A DNA stretch of 64,000 nt from Liopterus haemorrhoidalis (taxonomy: Eukaryota > Arthropoda > Insecta > Coleoptera > Dytiscidae): positions 30,060,540-30,124,539 of the forward strand of contig OZ020618.1 of NCBI GenBank assembly GCA_963971575.1, read 5' to 3'. Under the pieces are notes generated by a model. That model did not search any database, was not told the DNA's origin, and saw nothing but the letters and a program-made list of their open reading frames with translations. Shown piece after piece: positions 36,357 through 45,849 of this stretch (positions within the stretch are counted from its first letter, which is position 1; the number at the start of each line of letters is the position of its first letter). A program made the translations under genes and the position numbers.

Positions 36357-37670
36357 TACAAGGTGTCTCAAAAGAAATTTTATATTTAGTGGATCGATTA
36401 AAAAAAAAGTAAGCCGTATATAGAAAAAATGTTTATTAATTATTAAAATACACTTTTTGGGGATTTATTTCTTAAAAATAATATCGTCTAAATGTAGACC
36501 CTCGCGTTCTCGGCACTCATTTAATCGAACAGTAAAATTACTTATGACGTCTCGGCAGGTGGACTCAGGGATGGCTGCCATTTCGTGACGGATATTTTCT
36601 TTCAAATGCGCCAGTGAAGTCGGTTTATTGGCGTAAACTTTAGATTTAAGATAACCCCATAGGAAAAAGTCCATAGGGGTTAAATCTGGACTGCGTGGAG
36701 GCCAATTTATGTCACCTCTCCGGGAGATCAATTTGCCTGAGAAAATTTCACGAACACGTGGCAGAGACATATTGGACGTGTGTGAAGTTGCTCCGTCCTG
36801 TTGGAACCATGTTCTTTGGTTATAGCCAGGAAAGATTTGCAGTTCAGGTACCAAGAAGTTGTCTAACATCTCCACATAACGCTCTGAATTCACTGTAACT
36901 GCACGCCCCCTTTCGTCTTCAAAAAAGTAAGGGCCGATAATTCCTCGCGCCGACATCGCAGCCCATACGGTCACTTTAGGCGAATGTAGGGGTTTCTGAT
37001 GTTTGCGTTTCGGATTCGTTGCGCTCCAGTAGCGGCAGTTCTGCTTATTTACGTGGCCATTAAGATTAAAATGAGCTTCATCCGAAAACAAAATGTTGGT
37101 AAACGTTAAAAATCGCTCAATCACCTGATTTACGAAATTAAGCCTCTGACTGGCATCTTGGGGTTTTAATTCTTGCACCAATTGAATTTTGTAGGGGTGC
37201 AGCTTTAGGTCTTTGTGCATAATGCGATGTAATGATGATCTATGCACATTTAAAGCACTTGCGCGCTTCCGAATTGAAAGGTTCGGGTCGTCACGAACAG
37301 ACTGATTAACATTCTCCACGTTTTCTACCGTTCTTGATGACCTAGGTCGCCCGGATTTTGATTTATCCAGCGTTGTACCAGTCTCTTCAAACTTTTTAAC
37401 CCAATGTCGAATGAGAGGAATGCTTGGCGCATCATTTAAGTGGCGAAAACCTCGAATACTGCAGAATTTTCTACGCGCTACAGTCGCCGAATCACCGTTT
37501 TTGTAAAACTCTCGCACGCATAACGCGCGGTCTGCTCCCGAGAAACGCTCCATAGCCGCTTAATTCCCAAGAGCCAGGCTACCGATTGACATAACCCCCG
37601 CGCCCCTCGGATACGTTGCGTTCACGCAGTAAGCTAAATAAATATAAAATTTCTTTTGAGACACCTTGTA
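36357..37670 (-). mobile_element. Complete DD41D Tc1/mariner transposon, 1314 bp
   Basis: Terminal inverted repeats of about 32 bp, identical at both ends, begin TACAAGGTGTCTCAAAAGAA. TA duplications lie at 36355-36356 and 37671-37672. The uninterrupted HINE-2 copy at 42729 shows the empty site (CAACATATATAAGGGAGG). It encodes one uninterrupted transposase. Identical ends and an intact frame mark it as one of the youngest insertions in the window, third level in a nest (Helitron-like, copia, HINE-2, DD41D). Confidence 0.95.
36465..37553 (-). CDS. DD41D Tc1/mariner transposase (rosa/Visitor-like), intact
   Basis: Transposase of 362 residues that would excise and insert its own element at TA. 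The N-terminal half has two helix-turn-helix regions (about 10-60 and 88-118) joined by a GRPR motif (68-71). The DDE core has D158 (LFSDEAHFNLNG), D253 (WFQQDGATSH) and D295 (SPDLTPMDFFLWG); 41 residues separate the last two, defining the DD41D group known from insects. The WAAM and FFLWGYLKSKVY blocks are typical. Start MERFSGADRA is the first ATG in the frame, 117 bp inside the right end. No stops, frameshifts or missing catalytic residues, so activity is plausible. Confidence 0.95.
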   Translation of the reverse strand: MERFSGADRALCVREFYKNGDSATVARRKFCSIRGFRHLNDAPSIPLIRHWVKKFEETGTTLDKSKSGRPRSSRTVENVENVNQSVRDDPNLSIRKRASALNVHRSSLHRIMHKDLKLHPYKIQLVQELKPQDASQRLNFVNQVIERFLTFTNILFSDEAHFNLNGHVNKQNCRYWSATNPKRKHQKPLHSPKVTVWAAMSARGIIGPYFFEDERGRAVTVNSERYVEMLDNFLVPELQIFPGYNQRTWFQQDGATSHTSNMSLPRVREIFSGKLISRRGDINWPPRSPDLTPMDFFLWGYLKSKVYANKPTSLAHLKENIRHEMAAIPESTCRDVISNFTVRLNECREREGLHLDDIIFKK

Positions 37671-38305
37671 TAAGGGAGGTATTGTGATCATACCGATTTT
37701 GACATTTCGAGATTTCGATGGATATCCACGAATTGAGGTCCCTACATAACGTTTTGACTATTTTTAGCATGATGTCTGGCGGTCTGTCTGTCTGTCTGTC
37801 CGTCTGTCTGTCTGTCTGTCCGTTTGTCTGTCTGTACGTCTGAGTACACGTGCAGAGCAAATTAGGCTGAAAGGATTTTTATGAAACTGCATATTTAAGC
37901 TTTTGACATCAATGACACGAGTTGATCAACTTTTGGTAAAAATCGGTAGACTCGAAATGGAAGTTTACTCGTGTCGATTTTAAGATTTTTGCGAATATTT
38001 TGCAACAGAAAAATATTTCGAAAAAAATTATTCAACAAAAGTTGCTATAAATGCAATAAGTAATAACTTTTATTTGAGACGTTTTTTCATAAAACGAAAA
38101 ATTTCGACAAATTTTTGTAACATTTTTTAAAATTTTTTTAAATTTAAGTCTCAATTTTTTCATACTTTTATGTAACGTTTCCATGGTCATGACAAATAAT
38201 ATCTCTGTTAGAAAATATTAGGCCAAGTTATTTCTACTCTGCTGCTAGAATGTTTTTATACGAGTACTTTACGATGGCGGTCGGTCCTGTGGTGGCCACA
38301 GCTGA

Positions 38306-38416
38306 TTTTTTTCATTAAATTTAAATTTGCGTGAGCTAATCTTCTATGCCAGAGCATTGTATTTTCATCCGTAATTTTACTTACATTCTCATAATTACGA
38401 ATTATTTTTGCATATA
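38306..38416 (-). pseudogene. Copia GAG-pre-integrase, 5' part
   Basis: After the stop that ends the gag-protease frame, a different minus frame reads ENVSKITDENTMLWHRRLAH and NLNLMKK, the HHCC pre-integrase start of copia elements. It is cut by HINE-2 and resumes at 36335. The frame change near 38410 is in an (AT)n stretch (TATATATAT) and looks like a slippage indel. Confidence 0.8.
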
Positions 38417-39616
38417 TTATATATATAAACCATTTCGATTTTCAGCTGTAAATATCAATTCACCATTTCTATCATTATAACCTTCACACAAATCTTTATA
38501 GAACATGATTCGCATTCCATTATTTGTCAATTTTCTTATTGACAGTAAATTATCAATTAAATCAGGAACTAATAAAACTTCTGTTGCTACAAAAGTGTTT
38601 ACATCTGTTTTGCCTCCTACCTTAAATTTTATTTTACCAACACCGTTTGAACATTTTATGCTTCCATCGGCTAGTTCTATGCTTCTTTTTGTTTCTGTTC
38701 TATAGTTTTGTAATATTTCTTTTTTCCATGTAATATGGCTAGTAGCTGCAGAATCTGTTATCCAGTTACTATTTTCTGAAATCTTCTCTGAGCTCTTATT
38801 TTTTCTTGATGCGTATACTGTCTTACAATACTCGGAACTTACGTTTGCCTTTCCCTTGTTAACATTTTTATTCTTCTTGTACGTATTGTTTTGATGACTT
38901 TGAATATATGTTCTACAATTTCTTGCTATGTGACCATAACGATAAAATGTGACCATAACCATAAAATTTCTGTTAAAATTTGTTTTCTGATAGCTGTCTT
39001 TATTGGTATGTATTCTTGTTCTGTGAGCAGTTTCATCTGTTTTGTATTCCTCTTTCATCATTTCTTCTTCTTTCAATAATGCATACTTGACTTTCGATAG
39101 TAAGATTTTAGAAATGTCGCTCATACTGAAACTAGTAGTAATTCTCGAATATTGTTTAGGCAAGCCTTGAATTGCAACTGACGCAGCTTCTATATCATCA
39201 ATATCACCTTCCAATGCACGCAATCTTTCTACTAAACTTTGAATTTTTTCTATATAGGATTCAGCATTATCTCCGTCGACCCAATTTATTTTGTTTATTT
39301 TCCTTTTAATATTTAATTTTTCTTCTATTGCTTTTCCTTTGTGTATTTCTTCCAGCTTTTCCCATACACCTTTCGCAGTCTTCTGGTTCAATACATAATA
39401 AGTCTGGTTTGTGCTCAAAGACTGTACTATGAAGTTCATTGCCCTTTTGTCTTTTTTCATCCAGTATATTTTATTAGCTTCATTTTCTGGTGGATTCTCT
39501 ACAATTACATTCCACAAATCTTTTGCTTCTAAATACAATCTTACTTTGTATCTTCATATCCAGAAATTACTTCTATCCAATTTTTCTATTATTTGTGTTC
39601 CATTTGCTTCAGTCAT
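38417..39616 (-). pseudogene. Copia gag-protease, with stop and degenerate zinc knuckle
   Basis: Gag (particle protein) and aspartic protease. The likely start is the ATG at 39616, giving MTEANGTQIIEKLDRS. An in-frame TGA at 39554-39556 (FWI-stop-RYKVRL) interrupts it; a 373-codon frame continues. Gag reads LYLEAKDLWNVI, LNQKTAKGVWEKLEEI and LEGDIDDIEAASVAIQGLP. The nucleic-acid-binding knuckle has kept GHIARNC but lost its first cysteines beside a small local duplication. The protease active site is WITDSAATSHIT (D-S-A where D-S/T-G is usual), with LLVPDLIDNLLSIRKL after it. Non-functional as read. Confidence 0.92.
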
Positions 39617-39668
39617 CTTCAGCTTAATTGTAAAACTCGAAGATTTTAAAACAAAATATTTTGGACTC

Positions 39669-39683
39669 CTGGGCCCATAACCA
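39669..39683 (-). promoter_or_regulatory. Copia primer-binding site (initiator tRNA-Met)
   Basis: CTGGGCCCATAACCA on the plus strand is the anticodon-arm sequence of initiator tRNA-Met. The element strand is therefore complementary to it, two bases after the 5' LTR. Copia of Drosophila is known to prime from an internal initiator-tRNA fragment in this way. Confidence 0.9.
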
Positions 39684-39685
39684 TA

Positions 39686-39845
39686 TATTGGATATACCAA
39701 CGTAAAATCAATATTATTACTCAAAATACAATATTTATTTTAATTCGTATTACAACATAAAATATATCAGCAATCTGTCATAATCAAATATAATATCTCG
39801 TCTTTTTTACTAAGCCATCTTATTAAATTTTCAACATAATCAACA
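39686..39845 (-). repeat. Copia 5' LTR
   Basis: 160 bp, TGTTGATT...CCAATA in element orientation, followed by GTTTT target duplication (39846-39850). It would carry the promoter and RNA start; no element is certain. Confidence 0.92.
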
Positions 39846-41215
39846 GTTTTTGCTTACAAATACTACCCATGCAAATACCGAAAAATTTATTTCAGGATTT
39901 TGTCCTGATCAATGCCTAAAGGGGTAAATCTACAATCGGGGTGAATTATACATCCTGTCGTTTTTCCTGTGTTCGTTTAGTTGCAACATTACTTTTTGGC
40001 ATATAGGTGTCTTTTTAAAATATTTCTAAATGGTTTTGTTAGTTTTTTTTTTTTTAATTTCACCCCTAAAAGATGAAAAGAGGAGGTGTGATTTCAAGAA
40101 TTCGGTAATATCTCTTAGGACCAATAAGATATCGACTTAGTTTTTGCTTACAAAGATTACCCATGCAAATATCCAAAAACTTATTTCAAGATTTTATCCT
40201 AATCAATCCGTAAAGGGGTGAATTTATATTCGAGGTGAATCATATATCCCGTCGTATTTTATGTATTTGTTGAGTTATAACATTCCTTTTTGGCAAATAG
40301 GTGTCTTTTTAAAATGTCCCGAAATGGTTTTGACAGTTTTTTTAAAATGCACCCTTAATGGATATTTTTATTCGATAGAACGTTCCTTTGACATAGATAT
40401 ATGAAATTCGCAAAGTTGATTCCTTCCATGACGCAAGTACCCACTAAGAAAAGATTCTTCGAAAGTCGACTTCTAAAAAATTTAAACATACATACAATAA
40501 CATACAATAATTTTTAAAAAAATTATAATTTCGTCCCAATCCACTCCAAACGGGATGAATTATAGTGCCCGTAGTTTTTCCTGTTTGTTGAGATATAACA
40601 TTCATCTTATATGGCATATACGTGCCTTTTTTAAAACATCTTTTTCAAAATCTTTTCGAAAACAAGTGTTTTGACAGTTTTTTTAAGTTTCATCCCTAAA
40701 GGGGTAAATTGGTATATTTTATTCAATAGAAAATAATTTTTTTCGGAGCTTACATTCCCTCCATGACGTCAGAGAATAATAAGAAGAGATTTTTCATAAT
40801 TCCAGTTTTAAGTGCTGAAATGAGGTGAAATTTGATTTAGGGATGCCTCAATATCTCTTAGGCTCAATATGATATCGAGTTGGTTTTTGCTTACAAATTA
40901 TAGCCATACAAATGTTTAAAACAGAAATTCACGTGTTTGCCCTAATCAACCCCTAAATTGATGAATATGCATTCGGGGTGAATTATAAAAAGCTTTGTAT
41001 TTCCTGAGTTATAACACTTCATTTTGGTACATAGGTTTCTATTTAGAAAACGTTTGACAGTTTTTTTAAATTTCATCCGTTAGGGAGTTAATTGGTATTT
41101 TTTATTCGATAGAGCGTCCCTTCACATAGATTTGAAATTCGGGAGAAACTCTTCGTATCTCCTGTGCTCCATGAGACCATCAATATACCGTAGCGAAGCA
41201 CGGGTTTTCAGCTAG

Positions 41216-41810
41216 TAAGATATAAATTTAAAAAAAAAATAATTTCAAAAAACTATTAATAAACGAACCGACCCATTTTTTGCGGCCGAGTCCGCGTTAA
41301 AAGTCTCAGATATCACCCTCTCGGAAAACCAGAAAAATAATAGTAATAATTTCTGCTCGATAATCCTACTTCAAGATCTTTTATTTGATGCCCCACATTA
41401 AAAATAGTAATAATTTTTTGGACAAAACAAAGAATTAGATAAATTACATTGCTTTCCTTTTTTCAGGTTTTTAAACTAGTCCTTCTGAAAAGTTTTCTTT
41501 TTTTGAGAAATACAAAAATCGATAATTATCGAAAAACAATCTCATCGAAATGCGAGTACATGTTTTGCAACATTTAGATAAAACCCGCATTAAAATATTT
41601 TTTTCGGTTAACTACCTCATAGAGCTTTCATTTGCTACCCCACATTTTTTCCCACACTCACGCTCGCATTTTGCGACTAAGTTACTAGAGGGCGTTTTTT
41701 TTTTTTTGGTCCAGTTTGATCTCACTTTCTCCCGTACAGACAGACAGATAAATAGACACAGACGATATATTTTAGTTATACCTACGAAATGCTAACAAAA
41801 AGTAAGAGGG
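41216..41810 (-). mobile_element. Diverged HINE-1-like segment
   Basis: The right end (TTATACCTACGAAATGCTAA, 41776-41795) resembles the inverted HINE-1 5' motif, preceded by a short degraded CAGACAGA tract (41740-41763). TCATTTGCTACCCCAC resembles the HINE-1 core TCATTTGATACCCTAC. Too diverged to set the left end. An 81-codon plus frame inside is not recognised. Confidence 0.45.
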
Positions 41811-42519
41811 TGGGATAATGCCTTACACAACTTTAAATACAACTGAGATATCATATAAAAATTTAATATTGTGATATCTTCAGTTCAGGTTTAGTTCATA
41901 TGTACGTAATGTAAGAGCGGAACTAAAACACAGATGGCAATTTAATTTTTATCTAGCAAATGTTTGTTTCAGTTTGGTAAATTTAGTTTGTACATTATAA
42001 AGTACATGTCCTATCCAAATATAACAAAATTTTGTGAAATTAAAAGGAGAATTCCACATTGATTCCTTTTTTTTTCAAAACGCCTAAAGCTAAATAGCTT
42101 GAAAAAATGTTGAATTTAATAAATTAAACGACCCGTAAAAAGTACCTGCCGATCAAATATTAATGTTTTGTGAGATGAAATTTTAATTAGTGTTTTTGGC
42201 AGGGCCGCCGTCATCAGTAGGTACTTTAGGCAGAGTGCTTAGGGCAGGCCTTTCAAATTCAAAATTTATGAACGCCAGTAAGACTTTTGCTAGTATTAAG
42301 CACACTTACGAAACTTTCATTTTCGCAAAATTTTCGAAGAGGAGGTATAGAAATAGAAATTTGAAATATGTATACCATGTAGAATTTACTGATTTTTTTG
42401 TTATTGCTGAAGTAAAGTTATAATAACTTTAAATGAAATACATAATTTATTTGTTAGCTTACTTAGACATTTGACAAGGCTTTTGATTTGCTAAATTACA
42501 TATTTTAGAAGTGGTATTC
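41811..42519. other. No gene; hAT-like end fragment
   Basis: A/T-rich. CAGGGCCGCCGTCATCAG at 42203 looks like a hAT terminus with no partner found. Confidence 0.35.
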
Positions 42520-42728
42520 CTAGAAACCAGAGCCGGTGCTAGTTCCTTTGGTGCCCTGGGCAAAATCAGTCAAAAACTGCACCCTTTTATTAAAATGTGC
42601 AGTGGCGTACCGAAGAGGGGGTTTGTATTCACGTACACCCCTACAAATTGTTCAAGGACAACAATATCAACAGAAATAGAGAAATATTTTTTTAATAATT
42701 TCACTCGAGAACTTCTGATCTGATTTTC

Positions 42729-43346
42729 TTTTTACCGACCGCCAACATATATAAGGGAGGTATGTATTGTGATCATACCGATTTTGACATTTTGAGATTT
42801 CGATGGATCTCCACGAATTGAGGTCCCTACATAACGTTTTGACTATTTTTAGCATGATGTCTGTCGGTCTGTCTATCTGTCTGTCAGTGGCGGCGCTGGT
42901 CTGGCACCCAGAATTGTTTGGAGAAAAATGTATTTTAGTAGTGAGGACCTTTTTTTTAGTTTTTTAGGCCATGTATTTGCCCCCCCCCCATATTTTAAGA
43001 GCTAGCGCCGCCACTGCTGGTCTGTCTGTCTGTCGGTCTGTGTACAGGTGCAGATAAATTCGGCTGAAAGGATTTTTATGAAACTTCATATTTAAGCTTT
43101 TGACATTAATGGTACGAGTTGATCAACTTTTGTTAAAATCGGTTAACTAGAAATGGGAGTTTACTCATGTCGGTTTTAAGATTTTTACGAATTCACAACA
43201 GAGAAATATTTCGAAAAAATTTATTTAACAAAAGTTGCTATAAAAGCAATAACTAACAACTTTTATTTGAGACATTTTTTGATAAAGCAGCATAAATTAA
43301 GCAAGTACTTTGTGATGGCGGTCGGGCCTGTGGTGGCCACAGATGA
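42729..43346 (+). mobile_element. HINE-2 copy c
   Basis: Begins TTTTTACCGACCGCCAACAT, holds TCTG repeats at 42860-42884 and 43017-43037, and ends GATGGCGGTCGGGCC, then TGTGGTGGCCACAGATGA beside a T run. It lacks the DD41D element, so it shows that element's empty site in copy b. A MITE (42885-43016) sits in the microsatellite. Confidence 0.85.
42885..43016. mobile_element. hAT-type MITE in a HINE-2 microsatellite
   Basis: CAGTGGCGGCGCT at left and AGCGCCGCCACTG at right are perfect 13-bp inverted repeats; total 132 bp. Internal GTGAGGACCTTTTTTTTAG is shared with other MITEs here (47747, 57591, 28154). The target is TCTG repeat, so any duplication is hidden. Confidence 0.85.
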
Positions 43347-43499
43347 TTTTTTTTTCTGTTTATTAAAATTGGTTCAGTAATTCCAAAGTCATAACGCAAT
43401 ATGTGCGCGCAGGTGAAACAAAAAACATGTTTTCCGTTCATATTTTTTTGATATTATTAACGACAACATTCGTTTCGTTAGCAGCAAAGTAGCTACACG

Positions 43500-43836
43500 A
43501 TTTATATACTTATCAGAAGTCGTAGGGTGAAACCCTGAAGATAGCTGGCGTTGTTTTGCTGAGTCCATGCTTCTCGCATGGGTAATTATATGTAGCGTGT
43601 TCGCGTGTCTGTTCTAGCAACAACTTTTACTTGATAGCGCCTAATAAAATTAAAAACTTTGTTTATCAAGAGGCTCTCAGGAAAGTAACCATGTTCAGCT
43701 TAATCGTGGCCTTTCTCTTGTTGATAGTATTGTCTTCTGTCCTGTCATCTAATTACCTAATTACGAGTTTTAAGTTCAATAAAAATGTAGGTCAATAATA
43801 ACTAACAGTCCCCGAGAGAAGCCGCGCGGCAGCTAG
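43500..43836 (+). mobile_element. Helitron-like 3' end
   Basis: GCCGCGCGGC (43821-43830, perfect palindrome) followed by AGCTAG|T fits the Helitron 3' terminus (hairpin then CTRR, inserted before T). A moderately GC-rich segment extends left to about 43500; the 5' end (expected TC after A) is not firmly placed. No coding capacity. Confidence 0.55.
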
Positions 43837-44135
43837 TAAGTACATATATTGATATAGAAATAAAAATTCATATTTTTTTCCAAACAAAAATAAGTGAAAT
43901 CATATTTTTGCAACCCCCCTTCATAAATTTCTGGGTACGTTACTGAGGGTGTATATTTGAACGCCCGTTTTGGCACCCCTAACTGGACCTGGGCCCCTCT
44001 CACCCCTGCCTTTCACCGCTGCTGCTAGAAACTACTATCATTATCGTTTTTAAATGATCATCGCTTAATATGGATCTTGTTTTACTTTTAATATTATTTA
44101 TATGCGGAAAAAAGGCTCACACATATATATACTTC

Positions 44136-45390
44136 GTGTTGTAATGTATCTAGTTACAAGTATCTAGATACAGTAACTAGATACTTTTTCAAGTATCTAG
44201 ATACAAATTAGATACTTTTTGAAATATGTATCTGTATCTAGATATTTAAATTTAAGTATCTTGTATCTGTATTTCAGATACTTTGATTGTTACTTTATTT
44301 TTATACCTTTATACCGAGCTGATATAATAGTATAACTATAAATTGTCATTTTAAATATTTTATTTTTAATATAAACTAAATTCAGAAAACAATTGAAATT
44401 CTCACGTTTACAAATTAAATTTATATGGAATATCAATATATATATATATATATTTTCACTCGTTTTTCGTAACTTTTGAACGGCCGTAAAAATAGTAGAT
44501 ATTTAGGTACCACAATAGTAGGTACAACACTTAAGGAAAATGGGTCATTATTAATGAAAACTAAGTTTTTGAAAAACTAGTGTCGCTATTTTGATGAGCA
44601 ATTTACTAAAAACATATGAAAAATTATATCCTCACAAGTGGTTTGGGAGTGGAACGTGTTTTTGTGAAACCTTGGTCAAGACAAATTAAGGCCCTTCAAA
44701 AGTATCCAGTGATTGAAAATACACTTTGATAATTTTTTTGAGGCATTTCTTCAATGAAGCCTGGCTCTAGCCCGCCTCACCCAAGGGCCGGCCATGCTAG
44801 TGTGGATATTAAGTTCATTTCATAATTGAAATCAATAAGATAAGTAGGTCTGTTTCCTAAAGGACGTAAAATTAAATAAATTATTAAACGTTCATATAAA
44901 TTTAATTTGTAAGCGTGAGAATGTCAACTGAAATTTTGTCTATAAATTAAATTTGTATGGAATGACAAAAAAAAATCCATATTTCTTATTAGAATTTAAG
45001 ATGCGTATCTATAAGACTAACATTAATCTTATAGATACGCAGCTCATACGTTAGCACATATGGCTAACATACGTTATTTAGTACAAATTTATTCCGTAGA
45101 ATAGTGTTTTACCTTGAATTTAGTGGGCTTTTTGTGACGTCACGGTTATTTTTGAACAGCCTATATAATACTGATTAACATGTACTGTTTGTTTGGAAAA
45201 AATATGGTGTTTTCATTTTTCAGTGTTTTTTCAAAAGTATCTGGCTGTATCTAGATACAAACATTTTTGGCATGTGTCTGTATCTAGATATTTTTATGAT
45301 TCTCTATCTGTATCTGCATCTCGATACAATTTTTCTTAGGTATTTGTATCTGTATCTAGATATTTTTTTAAATGCATCTATTACAACACT
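44136..45390. mobile_element. TIR element with GTATCTAGATAC repeats
   Basis: Ends GTGTTGTAAT (44136-44145) and ATTACAACAC (45380-45389) are inverted repeats. Inside each end are many copies of GTATCTAGATAC-like palindromic motifs (44155-44285 and 45238-45372). It splits mariner-derived sequence from whatever lay to its left. A 14-bp-arm hairpin lies at 45003-45040. No protein. Confidence 0.7.
45003..45040. repeat. Perfect hairpin, 14-bp arms
   Basis: GCGTATCTATAAGA and its exact reverse complement are separated by 10 bases. A second imperfect palindrome (ACGTTAGC...GCTAACATACGT) follows at about 45047-45075. Both lie in the middle of the GTGTTGTAAT element. Confidence 0.9.
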
Positions 45391-45391
45391 G

Positions 45392-45742
45392 CGAAAATCG
45401 ACCAAAAGGGAGAATCCTTCTTCATCATGACAATGCAAAATCACATACCGCAACTAGGACTACCGAGTTCTTGACCGCTTCAGGGGTGGAAGGAATTACT
45501 CATCACTTAGATATCTATATATACTTACAATCCCGACTTAGCACCTTGTGACTTGTTCTTCTTCTCTTTTATAAAGGATAAAATGCGCGGATTAAAATTT
45601 AATAGCTTTGAAGCCACGATCGATGCCTACGAAAATCTTGTTTCTCAGGTGATACTTGAACGATGGGCCCAGTGCTTTCAGGATCGGTTTCACCGGATGG
45701 AAGAGTGTATTGAACATGAAGCTGAATATTTTGAAAAACAAT
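45392..45742 (+). pseudogene. Mariner transposase C-terminal remnant (DD34D type)
   Basis: Frames read KGRILLHHDNAKSHTATRTT (second catalytic D), then after a small insertion rich in TATATA and a frameshift PDLAPCDLFFFSFIKDKMRG (third catalytic D). ILERWAQCFQDRFHRMEECI and EYFEKQ follow, as at the C-terminus of insect mariners. The N-terminal half and first D are absent; the left border is the GTGTTGTAAT element. Clearly dead and older than the intact mariners. Confidence 0.85.
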
Positions 45743-45849
45743 ACACATATGTATATCCAATTGACAAAATGCATGGAACAGAAATGATTTGTTTTCTTAT
45801 TATACATAATTTTTGTGACATACATTTTTGCTGTAAAGTAAACAATAAT

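Larger units (their letters stand above)
36336..38305 (+). mobile_element. HINE-2 copy b inside copia, carrying a DD41D transposon
   Basis: Plus-oriented: TTTTTACCGACCGTCAACAT at left, (TCTG)n at about 37789-37840, inverted motif GATGGCGGTCGGTCC at 38273-38287 and hairpin CTGTGGTGGCCACAG at 38287-38301, ending CTGA before a T run. The copia pre-integrase frame on either side rejoins without extra bases when TTTTT..CTGA is removed. A DD41D element is inserted near its 5' end (36357-37670), between TA dinucleotides of the HINE-2 sequence. Confidence 0.85.
32349..39845 (-). mobile_element. Copia-superfamily LTR retrotransposon, interrupted
   Basis: Minus-oriented. Two LTRs of about 160 bp, about 95% alike, start TGTTGATTATG and end CCAATA in element orientation. 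A perfect 5-bp target duplication GTTTT (32344-32348, 39846-39850) lies inside a tandem unit of the surrounding Helitron-like element. Order from right to left: 5' LTR, tRNA primer site, gag, protease, integrase, reverse transcriptase, RNase H, polypurine tract, 3' LTR, the copia order. It is broken by HINE-1 (32932-34049) and by HINE-2 (36336-38305) carrying a DD41D transposon, and has stops and frameshifts; not autonomous. Confidence 0.95.
31215..41215 (+). mobile_element. Helitron-like element made of ~290-bp tandem units
   Basis: Repeating units of 287-294 bp are seen at 31244, 31534, 31821, (partial) 32108, 39847, 40141 and beyond, split by a copia element (32349-39845). Each unit has a TTTTTGCTTACAAG stretch and one or two short palindromes of the type CACCCCTAAAGGGGTG. 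The right end is CCGTAGCGAAGCACGG (hairpin, 41188-41203) then TTTTCAGCTAG|T, fitting the Helitron 3' signature (hairpin, then CTRR before T). The 5' end is not certain and there is no Rep/helicase frame, so it is non-autonomous. Confidence 0.6.
42528..44024. mobile_element. hAT-type element, TSD CTAGAAAC
   Basis: Left end CAGAGCCGGTG, right end CACCGCTGCTG (imperfect inverted repeat). A perfect 8-bp duplication CTAGAAAC lies at 42520-42527 and 44025-44032. No transposase. It holds several later insertions: a TIR pair at 42600 (CAGTGGCGTACC) and 43945 (GGTACGTTACTG), a HINE-2 copy, a MITE inside that HINE-2, and a Helitron-type end. Confidence 0.88.

Noticed and set aside
42592..43953. 8-bp target duplication for the CAGTGGCGTACC pair
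   Set aside because: Flanks AAAATGTG and AGGGTGTA agree at only 4 of 8; only the inverted ends are claimed.
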